NCBI GenBank assembly: GCA_037903355.1
Contig: JBAJFE010000004.1
Span: forward strand, 4,572,001-4,636,000
From: Trichuris trichiura
Lineage: Eukaryota; Nematoda; Enoplea; Trichinellida; Trichuridae
Direction: 5' to 3'
Length of the DNA: 64,000 nucleotides
The notes under the pieces are model-generated. The model saw nothing but the letters and a program-made list of their open reading frames with translations. It did no database searches and was not told the DNA's origin. A program made the position numbers and the translations under genes. Within the stretch, counting starts at the first letter, position 1, and the number at the start of each line of letters is the position of its first letter. Shown in pieces: positions 1 through 12,900 of this stretch.

Positions 1-476
1 TTTTTCTAAAATAAGCATTTTCATTCACTCAAACATTACGGATGCTTTCCGTTAGTTTATTCTATAGTTGGCGAAAAAGGAAGGAAGTTTGCGCTAGCGT
101 TTTTCGCTTCGTTCAAAGAATAAGCAGACGGGAAGTTGCCCACACGATCGGAATCGAAATGAAGAGCCCAAGTTTTGTAAATACTAGTCAGACTTTGTCA
201 ATCACTGAACGCGATAGAGGCAAAAACAAAAAACGAAAACGTCACCCGCTTCAATGACAAACAGTGTTATTTGTTCGACTATTCTCCGTAGGAAGAACAG
301 AAAAGGAATGACTACTGACAGCACGACACGCCTTATCGTTTTCACGTCGAAAGTCGTTCATTGCGTCGGGAGTGCGTTCTAAAAGATTTTATAAAGTCAA
401 CGTGAAGCCAACAAATGGAAACCTGCGCGTAAGCAACTTGTTAAAAATGGTCCCACAAATGGAATGCAATGGGGCT
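1..476. other. Sequence downstream of VPS53, no gene recognised
   Basis: No coding exon with family similarity was recognised here. The stretch lies 3' of the minus-strand VPS53 stop codon and probably contains its 3' UTR. The first minus-strand AATAAA (plus-strand TTTATT) downstream of the stop is near 56-61, about 415 bp away. A 71-codon plus-strand ORF at 42-257 has no recognisable similarity and is probably chance. Confidence 0.4.
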
Positions 477-3400
477 TTACAGTCGCTTGCGAATTAGCTC
501 TTCCAGCTTTTTCACTCGGGAATCGGCATTTCCGATAGCCAAGAGTTTGGCCCCTTCGGCTGGCGCTGCGTTCCCTTTTTCCGCGCTTTCTTTGGATGTT
601 TTTCCATGATAAATTTGCATAAGTGAACTTTGATCGGCTCTCCTGACGGATTTCATGTCGAGAACTTTTTGAAATTCCGAAACGTCCGATTCCGGTAGCA
701 ACTTCAAGTATTGCTCAACAAATGAATCAGCGCAGTCAATCGGCGCCATGACGAGCTAAAAATGGTCAACGGCAAATCAATTATGGTCCACTAGCCTAAG
801 ACTACAGTAAATGTTAAGCGGGCGTGCTTCTGTCGAACGTGCTCAAAATTTTGTTACACTTTGAAAATGTTCGTTACTGCTAAACTTAGCAAACCGTAAT
901 CATGGAGAGAAGAAACGTGGTTTTAAAGAACATTTCGTCGTGCCTCTTGCGCACGTTGACTACTCGCGTTGTCGTCATGTAAAAAAAGCGCGCTTGAAAA
1001 ACTATGTCCACCTAAGAAATAAAGCAGTATTGTTTTACTAGCTTCATAAATGAACTAAAAGCGCGGCATTTCCCTTTCGAGCGCTTTCAAAATGCACAAG
1101 CAAATGCTCAGTTGGAAAACACGTCATTCCATGCCTTCTAACACATTAGATTCGCTCTGTTACACCACACCTACTTGCAACGGGGAAAAGTATCTCTTCG
1201 TCATCTTGATGAAGGAAAGCAGCTGAATTAGAAACTTCCGTTTTTAATCAATTGCAAAGCGGAATGAATGAATGAACAGTTAAAGACGCAAAGTTGGCTG
1301 TTCACTTTGGCCGCAACGACATTCTTTAAAATTAACTCGATTCGAATGGCCTTTCAGTAATTCAATTATAGGAAAAAGTCAATTCAAATTACTCGCAGCA
1401 AAACGCTGCTGCAAATGATTTGAATTGCCCCGATCGAAGCGGCAGAACAAAAAATGACGATCAAATCGACTGACGATGGAAGTAGCGCATCGATAAATCT
1501 GAATAAGAATAGAAATGTTCTGTCCATCCAAAATTAAATTAAAATGGGGAAAAAAACTCGTAAGAACTTCGTAAGGAGTTCAAAATATGGAAACTATTCC
1601 CAAACTATTACAACCAATGGCAAAAAGTGTCAAGAGATTTCCATTATAAGTCAGACTTTCGGATTAGTTTTTAGCCTCATTTACTTCATTTGTTCTATTA
1701 CAATTCCATGTTAATTACATTTCATTATCATTTTAATTCTACTTTTTATGTTCTACTTTATCAATGTTCGGTTTACATCTTAAGTTACATTAATTTTCGC
1801 CATCGCCTAATGATTTGCCAGTTTCTATTTTAGTATATATTTATTCATTTATTCGTTTAATTGGTATTTTACTGTTCTTTTTTCCTTCTTTCTAATTTAA
1901 CTTAGCTTGAAACTGCATTCCTAGCGAAGAAAAGAATTTCCCGCTAAAACTCGCTAATGACCTTCTATTAACGGTGCACTTATACCGCCGATAACGATCA
2001 ACTCCGAAAGCTTCGCTGAATAAAAGAATTGAATAAACTGAATATACATCGCTTCTGCATGTCACGAAGAAACGAATAAAAAACACTTTACAAAATTAAA
2101 ATGAAACGCTCAAAAGATGGATTGTACCAACGTTAAGATTTTCAAGTTTGAAAACGCGACCAATTCGTTTAAAGTAGTAAAGTGAAAATGTAAAAATGAA
2201 ACTTGCCAATTTGTCTTGGCCATTCGCCAAAGCTTATCAAAAACAAAGGTGGCCATATTCGGGTAAAACTACCAACAGGAATGTTAAGCAATAGTCTAAA
2301 AAGTCGGGGAAAGATTCTTTTATCATGATTTAAAAGATAATCTTTCCGACTCTTTAAATTGCGGTTTAAAATTCTTGTTGCCAATCAATTTGTATTTAGC
2401 CACTTAAATGCTGACGATAATTCATAATGATTGGTTTGCTATTTCTTGGTTATTACGCCAAACCGTTTTTTGTCGCTATGCTATTGTGATGTCGAAAATG
2501 AGAATTCGTACACGCCTTACAAAGAGTCGGTCCCACATTCAACCTTTAAGACTTTGAAACAGTGAAATTAGTACGGTGGACAAAATCCATTATGCAATGT
2601 GATGTTCAGGTACATTTGAGTCTTCGAACAACGTACCGAAAGATTACATCGAATCTCATACTGAAATCTGCAGTTTATGCTCCAACAACTAAAAAAGATC
2701 TTCGTGAGACGCTTAGCAAGTACTGAGGAAAACCTTTTGAAAGCATATGCAAGTTTTGAAATAAATAAAAATGCAAATATTTGTTGTAATATAAGGCAAC
2801 TAATTTCAATAATAAAAATTGACTAAAATTATAAAAATGATATATATTTTATCAAATAACGAACAATACCGTGAAAGTAAAGCAAACGCAAAATATTAAT
2901 AGCAATTAAAACAAATATCAAGCAGTACGGTTCTTATCGCGGCACTAGTTTCCTACGGTTATCAGCGATTATTTTGTTCGTAAAACTGACGTCAAAACCA
3001 CAAGCTGGGAAGACGCACCTTTCTGCAGCTTTGCTGCAAGCGTAAAATGACATAATACTAAAATAAGTAGGCTAAAAAAACTTAAAAACCGTAAGCATTC
3101 CAAAGTCAAAGCGATACACGTCAAGAAAAAGATGGACCTTTTCTTTCCTAACTTTTCATTGTGCAATTTGCGCTTAACAGCCTTTTGGAGCCGCGTTCAT
3201 CCTGGAACTCCGCTATTGGAATTTAATGCGAATTGAACATATATGGTCTACAAGGGAATATCTTCTGGTTCCTTATCGAATACATAATTTTTTCCTAAAG
3301 AGATTTCCTCTTCTTCGGAAGGTAAAACTTAAGCAATAATCTTAGCGTGGATAACTTTTGCTATTCTAAAACAGCCGTACTGGAAGCATTCACGACGACC

Positions 3401-6247
3401 GCGGCATCTTATGGAACTGAGGTATTCATCAAAGAAAAAAGAACTTAAAACAAGGCGCATTCCAAGTACGTCGACTTCCCACAGTTGGCTTATTCAATAT
3501 TACTAGACGAGCTGCAGCCTAAAGCAAGTACAAACAGAAAATAAGGCCCGCGAAGGTTCGACTCTGTGCTCTCACAGCTTTTCTAAATGTTTTGGTTACA
3601 CGATTGCATAATCAAATCTAATAAATGAACAGAGGCGCCCATTTTATAAATAGACCTTATTTGTCATTAATAGCTTACTGTCAATAACACTTAAAACATT
3701 TGCAAAGCCCTTGCATGCACCCGCAATAGCTTTGGGATTAATTTTTCTACTAGCAATTATTACTGCAAGGAAAAAACAAAGATTGCTTATAATTTTGCAA
3801 GAAATACCTTCAGTATCATTTCCGCTTTTGTCATTCCCTTCAGAACAACTTTGGTGTAAGCTTCGGGCGGTTTCCGACCCGCTATAGATCCAACCACCGG
3901 CAGATTCGCAAGCTCCGTTTTAAGCGAATGAGTATCCAACAGTAGCTGCTCTGCGCCCGTGACGCTGACGGATTTGCACCGGAACAAACAGCCAATGAAC
4001 TTTGGAATAAACGAGCCGGCAAAGCGTAGACAGAACTGAATGAAATACTTCCGCGCGTTGATAAGGTAGTCGCGCACTCGAGCTACGTTTGTTCTCAGTT
4101 GCTGCCTTATGCGGTTGACGTAACGGCTTTCGTCGCCGACCGCATCCACAGAAGCCCATTGCATTTTCGTCATTGTCTGCAACGCAGCGTCACAGGCACC
4201 TTCAAGGTCCTGCACCAACAGTTGAATGGTCACACTTATAAGGTTGAAAAACACTTCCTGTTCAGGCGTGAAATCGAACTGTCAATGGAAATGGGTGCTT
4301 GTTGATTAAAGATCAAATGAATGGTAGAACGTACTGCGTCCTGCTTTGCCAAGCTTGGCGCCTTCTCCTTCAACTTTTCTTGTAAATTATGAATTGTCTC
4401 AGCACAGAACTCCGCCGTCACCAAAACGCAACATACGCGGTACGTCTCTTCTACGGATAGCCGCGGAGCGTCACCTTCTTTTAAAAAGCTTTGTATAAGC
4501 CCGGCGGTGGTCGTCACCTGTCCACTGGTTATTTTTGGCAAGAAATTAGCCAAGCACCTTTTTTCGAAAAATTGAATCGATCATACGCGGCGAAAGAAAA
4601 ACATTGCACGTAGTCTAACCTTTGCGCGTATTCGCGTAGGTACTTTTTGAATAGACGCGCCAAATCGGCCATCAACTCTTCGGACATGCACAACTGAAGC
4701 AATTGCTGAATGCACTTTTTGTAAAAGACAAAAAGATCGCTGCTATTTGGAATAACGACCGCCGTTGAGCCGTATTCCATAGATGGTGGGCCGGTTTCGC
4801 GAAATTTCTCAGCCAGCTGATCCACCAAGGCATTAAGATTGCCGTCAAGAGCGTTAAAGTACAATGGCATATGCTTTTCGAACTTCGAGCTTAGCGCACC
4901 CCGAAAACCGCCTCGTTCGGTCTCGCTCGACTTGCCCAGTTGATCTATTGACTTCTGACAGGGAAATCGTTTCGACATTAGAACTTCAAAATTCAAAGTT
5001 CGTTGTACGGCAAAGATCAGCAGTTTTGAATCAATTTCGGCAATTCTTTTCGCTGTCACTTTTTCCAACATGTCACCAGTAAGTTTGACGAACTCCAAAG
5101 CCAACCGTTTTGGCATGTCCCAGTCGGAAGGAAAAATAGTTGCGTACTTACTTTCAAACTCGATAAGTCGGTCGCGAAACCAACCGTACCTAAACGACGA
5201 AAGGCGCTTTCGACTATTGAAGAAACGGAAGCCTTTACCGAAGGTCAATTTTGTCCAACCAAGCGTCATCCTGCGTATCATCAAAAAGAATGGTATACTC
5301 TGTAAGCTGATGGTTAAGTAACCATTGGATCAAAGATTCTCGTACAGGCTGTTCAAGCACTGAGATCACAGCGCACACGTCAACAATGTTTACAGGCTGC
5401 GAACCGCTAACAGGGGATGTTGAGGCCGCCTTATAAGTTGGAGAAAAGTAAATTTTGAACTCTGAAGAAACAAGCTCGGCTATTTCCTGACCAAGGTTCA
5501 CCATTTGCTCGGAAAGTTGCCTAATCTGAAGAACCGCTTTGTACTTGCTGAAGTGCTCTAGAACGTTTTGAATGCCGGGCAACAAGTTCGCAATGTCCCG
5601 AAAATTTTTTGTCCTGCGAAAATTCGGTCAGACCGTCTTATATTACGCAGGCGTAATTTAACAAAGTCCCTACTTGATGTAGCTTTCCAGAGATTCAACG
5701 CCGCTGACTAGCATATGCAAATGATTTAGGGTCGTTATCGAAGCTGTCAGATTTTTTTTAGCTAAGTCGAGCTGCTTCATGTCTCTAGTTATTTCGGTCA
5801 CCATTGTGTCCGACATGTCCGTCTTCCTTTTGATTTCCAACACCTTGTCGAACAGCTCCCTCATAACCAACTTCGCCTCCTGAAGCGCCGCCTGGCCATC
5901 GACGGTACTTGAACTTTGCATCTCAAGTATTTGGCCGATTTCTTCGTTTATTCGAGCCATCTCGTTGTCCAACTGTTGCGCAACTTCCTCCACGTGAACT
6001 AAATATAGGCCGGACGAATTGCGTTGACGTCTATAGCAGAATGCTTACTCAAACCGGGTTCCGTTGAGAACAATTTGTTGATGTGCTCAACGACGCTGAA
6101 ATCTTCCCTGTTGAACGGGTCGTCCGGATCGCAGATTGAATTTAAAGCCGACTGAACGGCGGGTGAAAATTTAATTGGTGCTTCAAGTTCCAATGCATAC
6201 GCATCCATTAATGGCAACCGCGTATTGGTACGCTTTTCTTCGGCCAT
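477..6247 (-). CDS. VPS53: VPS53, subunit of GARP/EARP tethering complexes
   Basis: VPS53 is a core subunit of the GARP and EARP complexes, which tether endosome-derived vesicles at the trans-Golgi network or recycling endosomes. Seven exons were inferred: 6247-6049, 5998-5674, 5613-5239, 5189-4620, 4557-4335, 4278-3808 and 755-477, giving about 813 residues (human isoforms reach about 832). Family-typical segments include the N-terminal coiled coil (ITRDMKQLDLAKKNLTASI), AWLDKIDLR, SFIPKF, GAEQLLLDTHSLK and KGMTKAEMILK. Five introns are 49-62 nt. The last is 3052 nt (756-3807), and its existence is shown by the terminal exon, which carries the conserved MAP motif and the C-terminal KLEELIRKRL. 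I chose the MAEEK start at 6247; an in-frame ATG at 6319 is an alternative. Phases match at every junction. The identification is firm; exact ends of exons 1 and 5 are less certain. Confidence 0.95.
756..3807 (-). other. Large last intron of VPS53
   Basis: This 3052-nt AT-rich interval separates the last two VPS53 exons. Its minus-strand donor reads AAG|GTATTT and its acceptor TTTTTAG|CTC. I see no nested coding exon with family similarity. Short ORFs at 1892-2384 and 2969-3166 (minus) look like chance. No inverted repeat or element end was noticed. Confidence 0.7.
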
Positions 6248-6844
6248 CTGCTCGGAAAGCTTTTGAAGAGCACGTTTAAAAAGATGGCGGAAAAAGTTGA
6301 AAGGAAAAAACGTTTTCAAACGTTCGACACCTCTGTCAAGAAATGGAAGAAACTCTTTACTAAGTCACCGCGCTTGCACGCATAATAGATGCTTGACGGA
6401 AACGTGCCCCGAACTGACCATTTCCATTCTTTCCTTTGCGTGCATCCATCCAGCCTCCGTCTTGCGTAAATATGGTATGTGGTATCCGCGTTCGAATTTT
6501 TGCGGACCCGCATAAACGTCGCTGGGAAGCTAAAAGTAAAAGATACGACTAATTCAACTGCTAGATGACAAACACAAACAAATGAATACTTTTTTTTAAA
6601 AGCATTTGCTATTCTACGAGCATCCCTTTTTGAAGGTCTTAAAAAATTCAGCTTGCTCGTATAAGGTGAACTACTAAACTGAACGAATATCGATTTATTT
6701 TTCAAAACAAAGTGACGATAGCTTAACGTAAGTTAAAAAAGGGTATATATGACTATATAGGACTGCAGTAAGCGAAAACGTAAACGTTAACGTTGCGGTT
6801 TTGTTACTAACACTTTCTTTATTGAGAAAGAGCTTTTCTTTATC
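6248..6844. other. VPS53-PRORP intergenic region
   Basis: This 597-bp spacer contains the presumed VPS53 promoter/5' UTR and the PRORP 3' UTR. A minus-strand AATAAA at 6818-6823 lies about 22 bp past the PRORP stop codon and is a plausible polyadenylation signal. A 129-codon minus-strand ORF (6316-6705) overlaps the VPS53 start region but has no recognisable similarity. Confidence 0.5.
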
Positions 6845-9066
6845 TTAACCTTTCTTTAAAAAAGACTTCTCGCTTGTGGACACTGCGCATGCTTGGCGCA
6901 GACCGAGTTTCGACATATGAAACATGGTCTACAGTATGCCAGTTTAAGAAGGCGCAAAACACAGCGAACAGAAACAGTTTCATTCGATTATAACGCTTAG
7001 AGTGAGTAAACAAACTTGCTTACGTGACATGTAAAATATTTCGGTGATTTCGTCCTTGACAGCAATATCTGACGCATTCGTTGCCACTGGGAAAAAGTAA
7101 ACCGACTTTTTTCGCTAAGCCGTTGGCAGTGTCCGCTGAGCAGATCGTTGGTGACAAAATGAGTTTGCAATCCACCGCTCAAGGCAGCGATTAAGAGGAA
7201 GGCGTCGTCGGTGGATCTAAAATTTGAAATCATGCAAGTATACTGTAATGACCTAACGAAAATCAAGTACTTTAACAGATTACTTAGTATTTGAACGCCT
7301 AAATGTTACTTGGCTAAGCCTGAGCAAAGCTGGTAAAAACTACAAAGTTTTTTCGCTATCTTATTGACATACTGTATGTTTTACGGCCATTCTGTTTTCT
7401 GGCTTACCCCAAAGCTTGATGCCTAGGCTTTAGCTTAGGCTTAGTAAGGGCACAATAAGGTGCCTTGCTTCCCAGAATGGCGCTTACACATTTCAGGCGA
7501 GTAGGTTGTTAAAGGACAAAACTCAAAACAAATTGCGCATATTTAAACGTCGCTTAATATAAAAATGGGTAACTGCAATGTCCAATACTTGCTTACACGT
7601 TCGCAGCTAAGAAACAGTGGGCAATACTGTTCAGCTGCGCCATGACGTCGACGCAACGCTGGAAGTGATACCGCCCAATGACAAGTGGCTTCTTAAAGTT
7701 GTGCTTTTCTCTCAGTAAGGAAACGATGTTGATAATCTGACGGGAAGCTAAGGTAAGTGGTCGTAATAGGAAGCGAACTTATACCCTTGTCATCTGCAAC
7801 CTAAGATCAGCTGCACCACCAAAGAAGGCAACGTTGCATCCATCTATTACAACATCGAAGGGACCTTCCATGGCGAGTAGCCTTAAATTATAAAGAGACA
7901 ATTCAAAATAGTTACCATAAAAAACGAAAAAACTACTTTTGGAACCGGGACACTTCTTTTGGAGACGATTGCCTATATACGTTCTCACCAATCAGAATTT
8001 TTTCAAATACTTCCTTCTTCATTTCGGCAAAGTCTTCGTTGGGTATGCAGACACGGTTTAGCCTGCTTCTGCATACCGTGCAGCACCCGTGCGCGTCTAT
8101 TACCCCATCGCTTACGGACCAAAAACGCTTCTGGAAACTATAATAATTCAAAATTTAAAAAATTGCATTTAACCTGAAAATCATTAGATAGAGAATGAAC
8201 TTAATTATCGAATACTTTGAAAAAAAACATTACTTTTCGAAAAACTTTTTCACTGCCAGCGCAGCGTCTTCGTCCATTAGAAGATCTGTACATATGCGCA
8301 AGAAATGAAGGAACTTGTCAAAGTTGTCCAACGCGAAGACTTCGTCCGGCAAAGACGAGGATAAATAGTTTGTCAGCTCTTTCAAAGTGGAATCTTCTAC
8401 ATTGAATCGACAAGAGTCGTTTCGGCACATTGCCCAGAACTGGTCCAACCTATGATGGCGACATGCCGATATCAATAGAAAATTTGCGCTTTCAGCCTTG
8501 ATTGATTCTTGAACGGACGGCCATAAGGAAAGTATTCTATTCCATTCCCCCAAGCAGCCTAGCGCAAACAGTAAATGAAGATCAAAAACGTTGGGAAACT
8601 TTTTTTGCCACAGCAACAAGCTATCCAGCAAAGTTTTCGCAACGTCGGATGTAGGTATGTCTTTTCTTTTTAAAAAGCACGCAATCAAAAGATAGACAGC
8701 CACTTTGATTGAAGCTGGATTGAATAGACCGTTACGATTCAAATGGCGAATATAGGAAAGACCTCGTTGGAATTCATGGCTTTCTGTAAAATACCAAAGC
8801 AAGGTACTGTCAACGGGCTTCCTTCTCAGGCTGCTTTCACCCACAGCTGTCCTTATGCTCGAAAATTCGCTATCACTCAGCGCGCAATCGTTTGGGGCTA
8901 GAAGACCGTTGAGAAGCGCAGATACATCAGGTGTACGAAGCACTGTTTTTGATAATGACAGCATTTCATCCGGCGAAGAGGAGGTCGAATAGCTGCGCCA
9001 CTGATGTTGAAGGCAAGTCTCACATCGCTTGAGCAATAACGACCAGTTCCGTACGAAATATTGCAT
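6845..9066 (-). CDS. PRORP: PRORP (MRPP3), protein-only mitochondrial RNase P nuclease
   Basis: PRORP is the metallonuclease subunit of animal mitochondrial RNase P, which cleaves 5' leaders from mitochondrial tRNAs. Six exons were inferred: 9066-8234, 8137-7937, 7881-7785, 7736-7597, 7216-7024 and 6928-6845, giving about 515 residues. The N-terminus (MQYFVRNWSLLLKR then QHQWRSYSTSS) resembles a mitochondrial presequence and is followed by a helical region where PPR repeats are expected. A CxxC-type zinc segment (CCTVC) and the NYN nuclease follow. Acidic residues of the active site are visible in DVVIDGCN, STDDAF and VTNDLL. The short last exon, with a possible zinc-binding Cys, is the least certain part. 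The start lies 28 bp downstream of the COA6 stop codon on the same strand. A MITE sits in the 380-nt intron between 7217 and 7596. Confidence 0.92.
7347..7523. mobile_element. MITE family 1, copy E (diverged, in PRORP intron)
   Basis: This copy has the family signature CATACTGTATG at about 7368, a central palindromic block with GCCTAGGC- and TTAGGC-like words (about 7420-7445), and an end whose reverse complement starts GAGTTTTGTC. Its left end, GTTTTTTCGCTATC, resembles the terminal inverted repeat of copy D. It is shorter than the other copies and diverged. It lies inside a PRORP intron. Confidence 0.55.
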
Positions 9067-9094
9067 TTGAAAAAAATTGAACAAAACGGGTAAA

Positions 9095-9424
9095 TTATTC
9101 GGATAATGTTTTGGGAGGTGTTGGTGAACCCTGCTGCAGTCCGTGTTCTTCCTTGTACTTTTCGAATCGATACTTCCTGTCAAAATGCTCAACCTTCAAA
9201 GGAAGAGATGATAAAAAAAACCATGCAGCGCTAAAGAACTTCCAACTGTTCACCCAAGTTCGCCGACACGAGGATACAAATTCCGCCCTTTGCTCTTTGC
9301 ATTTAGTCTCGTCACCGTTGTTGTCATCCAAGCAGGACCAATACTTATCTCGAGAGCTCCAACATTTTTTGCGCTCCGAGAGAAGCGGAACATCGTCTTG
9401 AACGCTCATTACATCATTTTTCAA
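9095..9424 (-). CDS. COA6: COA6, cytochrome c oxidase assembly factor
   Basis: COA6 is a small twin-cysteine protein of the mitochondrial intermembrane space that helps deliver copper to COX2 of complex IV. The family signature is visible: ERKKCWSSRDKYWSCLDDN (CX9C) followed by CKEQRAEFVSSCRRTW (CX10C). Two exons were inferred, 9424-9254 and 9193-9095, joined so that RRTW runs directly into VEHFDRKYRFEKYKEE as in other COA6 proteins. The 60-nt intron (9194-9253, GTGAAC to TTTGAAG) contains no in-frame stop and is a multiple of three, so retention would insert 20 residues. The start may be 9424 or the internal ATG at 9409. It is transcribed toward PRORP, whose ATG is 28 bp beyond the stop. Length after splicing is about 89 residues. 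Confidence 0.93.
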   Translation of the reverse strand: MKNDVMSVQDDVPLLSERKKCWSSRDKYWSCLDDNNGDETKCKEQRAEFVSSCRRTWVNSWKFFSAAWFFLSSLPLKVEHFDRKYRFEKYKEEHGLQQGSPTPPKTLSE

Positions 9425-9915
9425 AATCTGCCACTCAAAATGGAACTGTCGCCGTGTTCTGTAAAAGTTAAAATGATTAGCAGACTCGCTACACCCGGTT
9501 ACAGAGAACCTGGAACTTGCACTTCACGAAGATTGAACGCAAAGCTTTACACGGGCAAAAGTTTCCTTTGCGTGACAAAATGTAAACGCACAAACTGTAT
9601 CTAACAACTAAAAATAAGCAAGAAAACTCAGAACATGTTTAAAAACAATAAACAGCCAACTTAGTCGTATACAGTCTTCCCTAAAAATGCAGGTTCTTTG
9701 CGTGTAATGCGTTCAGTCTAACGAAAAAGACTTTTATCTCATATAGCGCAGTTACCTTAGCATACTGATATCATACATTATTTGCAGGCATCGCGTAATT
9801 GAAGGAACAATTAGGAAAAAACTTTATTTCAAAAACAGCAACAAGAAACAATGAATAGAAGTGACGACCGGACAATTCGAACAGGACAAAATTTCGCCAT
9901 GTTTTAAATTTCGGA
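9425..9915. other. ENTPD-COA6 intergenic region
   Basis: This 491-bp spacer separates the ENTPD4-like stop codon from the COA6 start; both genes are on the minus strand. A minus-strand AATAAA at 9823-9828 lies about 90 bp past the ENTPD stop and is a plausible polyadenylation signal. The rest should contain the COA6 promoter. No other feature was recognised. Confidence 0.5.
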
Positions 9916-12900
9916 TCAACGGTACCGAGGTAGCACATTCGAATTGTCTATCATCATGTACTTGACGGATGGAAAATTCTTGCGGAATGTATTGCACAGG
10001 AAAACGCCGCGCTTCTCTCGACAAAAGTGCAGCATAATAAAGTCGGCAACGAACAGGAGCAGGAAAAGCAGGGCGACGAAAAATACTATCTCGAGAATCC
10101 AATGTTCGTGACCAAACAGGGTAGAGCGGAAAAAGCTGTACTTTGGCAGATCAGGTCGGTGGTGGAATTGATTTTCTGGAGGAACAAACCTAAACAGTAA
10201 TCATGCTATGAGTTCGACCATGAGAAAAACCGCTTTCCAGATCGACATTTAAACTAAAACAATAAACACGATATTCAGGTAAGCAAAAGTTTGAAAAACG
10301 CTTAACTACCCTGAATGGCAAGCCCGGGGCTAATTAACTCATACCTAACTAAGTAAACGCTCGTCTTAAATGTATACAGCTTACCGAAGTGGCAAATGTC
10401 GCAGTCGATATAGTACCGCGCCCAGGGTCCACTGTATATCATGACCGGACATACGGGATACTGGATGAAAATTTGAAATATTGACAGGAAAACGAAGTCC
10501 TTTGTGAAGGAGCGCAAACGCCCACGCCGCTTTGAAACATTGAGTCCTGGCAGCGGATAAAGGTCACGCGTTAGTAAATTGTAGCATATTTACGAACTAC
10601 GTACCGAATTCTGGCTATGTCAGCGTTCGGGAATTTTTTGTGACGAAACAGCGTCCATATGGATGTCCAATTTAAATTGCAAAAATCCTGGAAAAACGAA
10701 AGGTTACTGGTGGAAAGTAAGGCATTGCCAGCAATGCGATACTGAAGCAGATTTTTCAAAAACTTCGTGGTCGTAAGCACCGGTTAAGTTGAGTACGTCA
10801 TTTGTGCTATACCAGTATTCCGACATTCCGTAAAAGTCGGTTGACGCAAAGTCAATTGCTGGCAAATAAACTCCCTCCAGGAAGCACAATGCAGCAGCGC
10901 AAGTGACATTAGATTCGATGATTTCGCTTAGCGACTTGTAACATGTATGATAGCAACCACTACCGGACCGTATCATATCCAGAATCTTTGTATCGCCAAA
11001 CTGCATGCGTTTGGTTAACCCTCTTGGCAAGCAACAGTCCGAAACTTCCAGTGTACTAAATGAATAAAAAAATGAGTCTGGACAACCGAGGGAGTATCGA
11101 CAAAGAATGAGTACAAAAAAGAAGTTTGAGCTTTGCACGCATGGCGCATAAAGAGCACACATGGAATAAGCATTGGACTTTTCGTTCATAACGCAAGACA
11201 CTGCAGACAGCCAATTTTAAGCAATGTCTAATAAATAAATTAAAAACTGAATATTGAAAGTTCAATTGTTTTCAGTGTGAAAACTGAATAATCGAATTAA
11301 TTTTTGAAAAAGCTGAAACGTTTACGCGTATGAAACGGTAAGAAGAATTGCGTTCGTTATAAAAAAGTTAACGAAGAACTATTATTAAATTAACAAAAAC
11401 GTGTTTTAATCAAGACAAAAATAGCAGAAACTTTATTCGTCAGTAAGACACTGCCAACCCTACTGACCGGGTAATGCTTTATAAAAAGCACACTGTTTCC
11501 CTTTTTGAGCAGTATACGTACCTGCGCATCACATTCAACAATATAACCATAGACATAAAAAGCCGTTTTAAAATTAGCGCGGAAATAACAAATGTAAAAT
11601 GAACGGTAACTGAGATTTAATGTTTTAAAAATAAACATGCGTTCGCACGCTAGCGTAGTCCGACTGTTTGCAACCGAAAAAGGATCGCATGAAAGCTGCA
11701 AGGCAAAACCATTTATCTTCAGATCGAAGCTAAGCTCACTTCCGCTTATTTAGACAAGCAAACTGCGCTTATGAGTTAGGCTGCCGTATTAAAAGCAAAG
11801 ATACGTTAAAGCGACAAAAATAAAGTACAAAAGGAAAGCGCTTTAAACTTAGCACCAAAATTAACTTGTCTTAATTAAGATCAATGAGTTTATGTTCTCC
11901 ATCGCCGACGAGTGGCTGCGCATCAATGTGAAGAAAACAGTAGCAGCATCTTTTGAAGCTGCTCTCAAGAAGGTCACTTCCATGCGCTGCGTGGACAATT
12001 AAAAAATGGGCACTCTCGTCAACGTGGAATTAATGATGTTTTTGGCGTTTTGTAGCTATTGCTTTCTCAGCTATGTACTTTTGAAGAGTCCTTTCCACTG
12101 GCATCACTATCCCAGCATGACATTTAGGGCCCAAAACATTGCTCACAGAGCGGGTACGCTGCTGTAACTTTTGTTTATGTTTATGCTAAGAGATTATACC
12201 GTAGGCGGTGGAGAAGCGCACGAGAATACCCTAAACGCTGTGCTCAGGTTTTCCACTTGGCAAAGATGATATTTTAAAATCAATATTCAACATTTATAGA
12301 AGTGCCTGCAATGGGGCAGATATGGTGGAATTGGACTGTCAACTCACTGCTGACGGAAAAGTTGTGGTTGCCCACGAGGATCACCTGCTACGAGTGGCTG
12401 GCGTCAATGAATACATCTCAAATCTACCTTACAAGGTAATCGTACGTTTCGTAAACTTTCACAAGCGAAAAAGGGTTTCATCTGTAAAACAAACGCTACA
12501 GAAAAACTGTCACTAATACATTCATCAGTACTGAAACTAAGAGCTTAATTTTCAACATTTTTAGTCCTCTTTAGCTACTTAGACTTCTTTGACTGCACAG
12601 TCGAGAGTTGTACGTAACATCAGATAACGATTTTAGAAAGGAATAGATATGAGCTGCTGTAGCAGCGCGATGGCCAAACCAAAATGCAAGATGTAAAATT
12701 TCAATGAAAACCAACCAACCAAAGCAAAACTTTTAAGGCCTAGGACGCATCAAAACTGAAACTTAAGATTTTAAGCATATAAGTTTGTAGATGCCACGAA
12801 TTGTAAGGGCTGATAGGAAAAAAAGATGAAGTTTAAATGTAAGCGCCAAGGGAACAAAAGAATGAAATTTCGCTGGCTCCCGCTAAGACCACTGTACAAA

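Noticed and set aside
31..257. Possible plus-strand exon at the left edge
   Set aside because: No similarity, no splice context and basic low-complexity content; probably chance.
5998..6048. VPS53 exon 1 reading on to NAIRPAYI without an intron
   Set aside because: A GTAAGC donor at 6048 and TTTAG acceptor at 5999 give a normal 50-nt intron and restore the family alignment.
8217..8405. Plus-strand ORF over PRORP exon 1
   Set aside because: It is a shadow frame of the conserved minus-strand PRORP reading frame.
9111..9604. Plus-strand ORFs of 96 and 104 codons
   Set aside because: They are antisense to COA6, which has an unmistakable CX9C signature on the minus strand.
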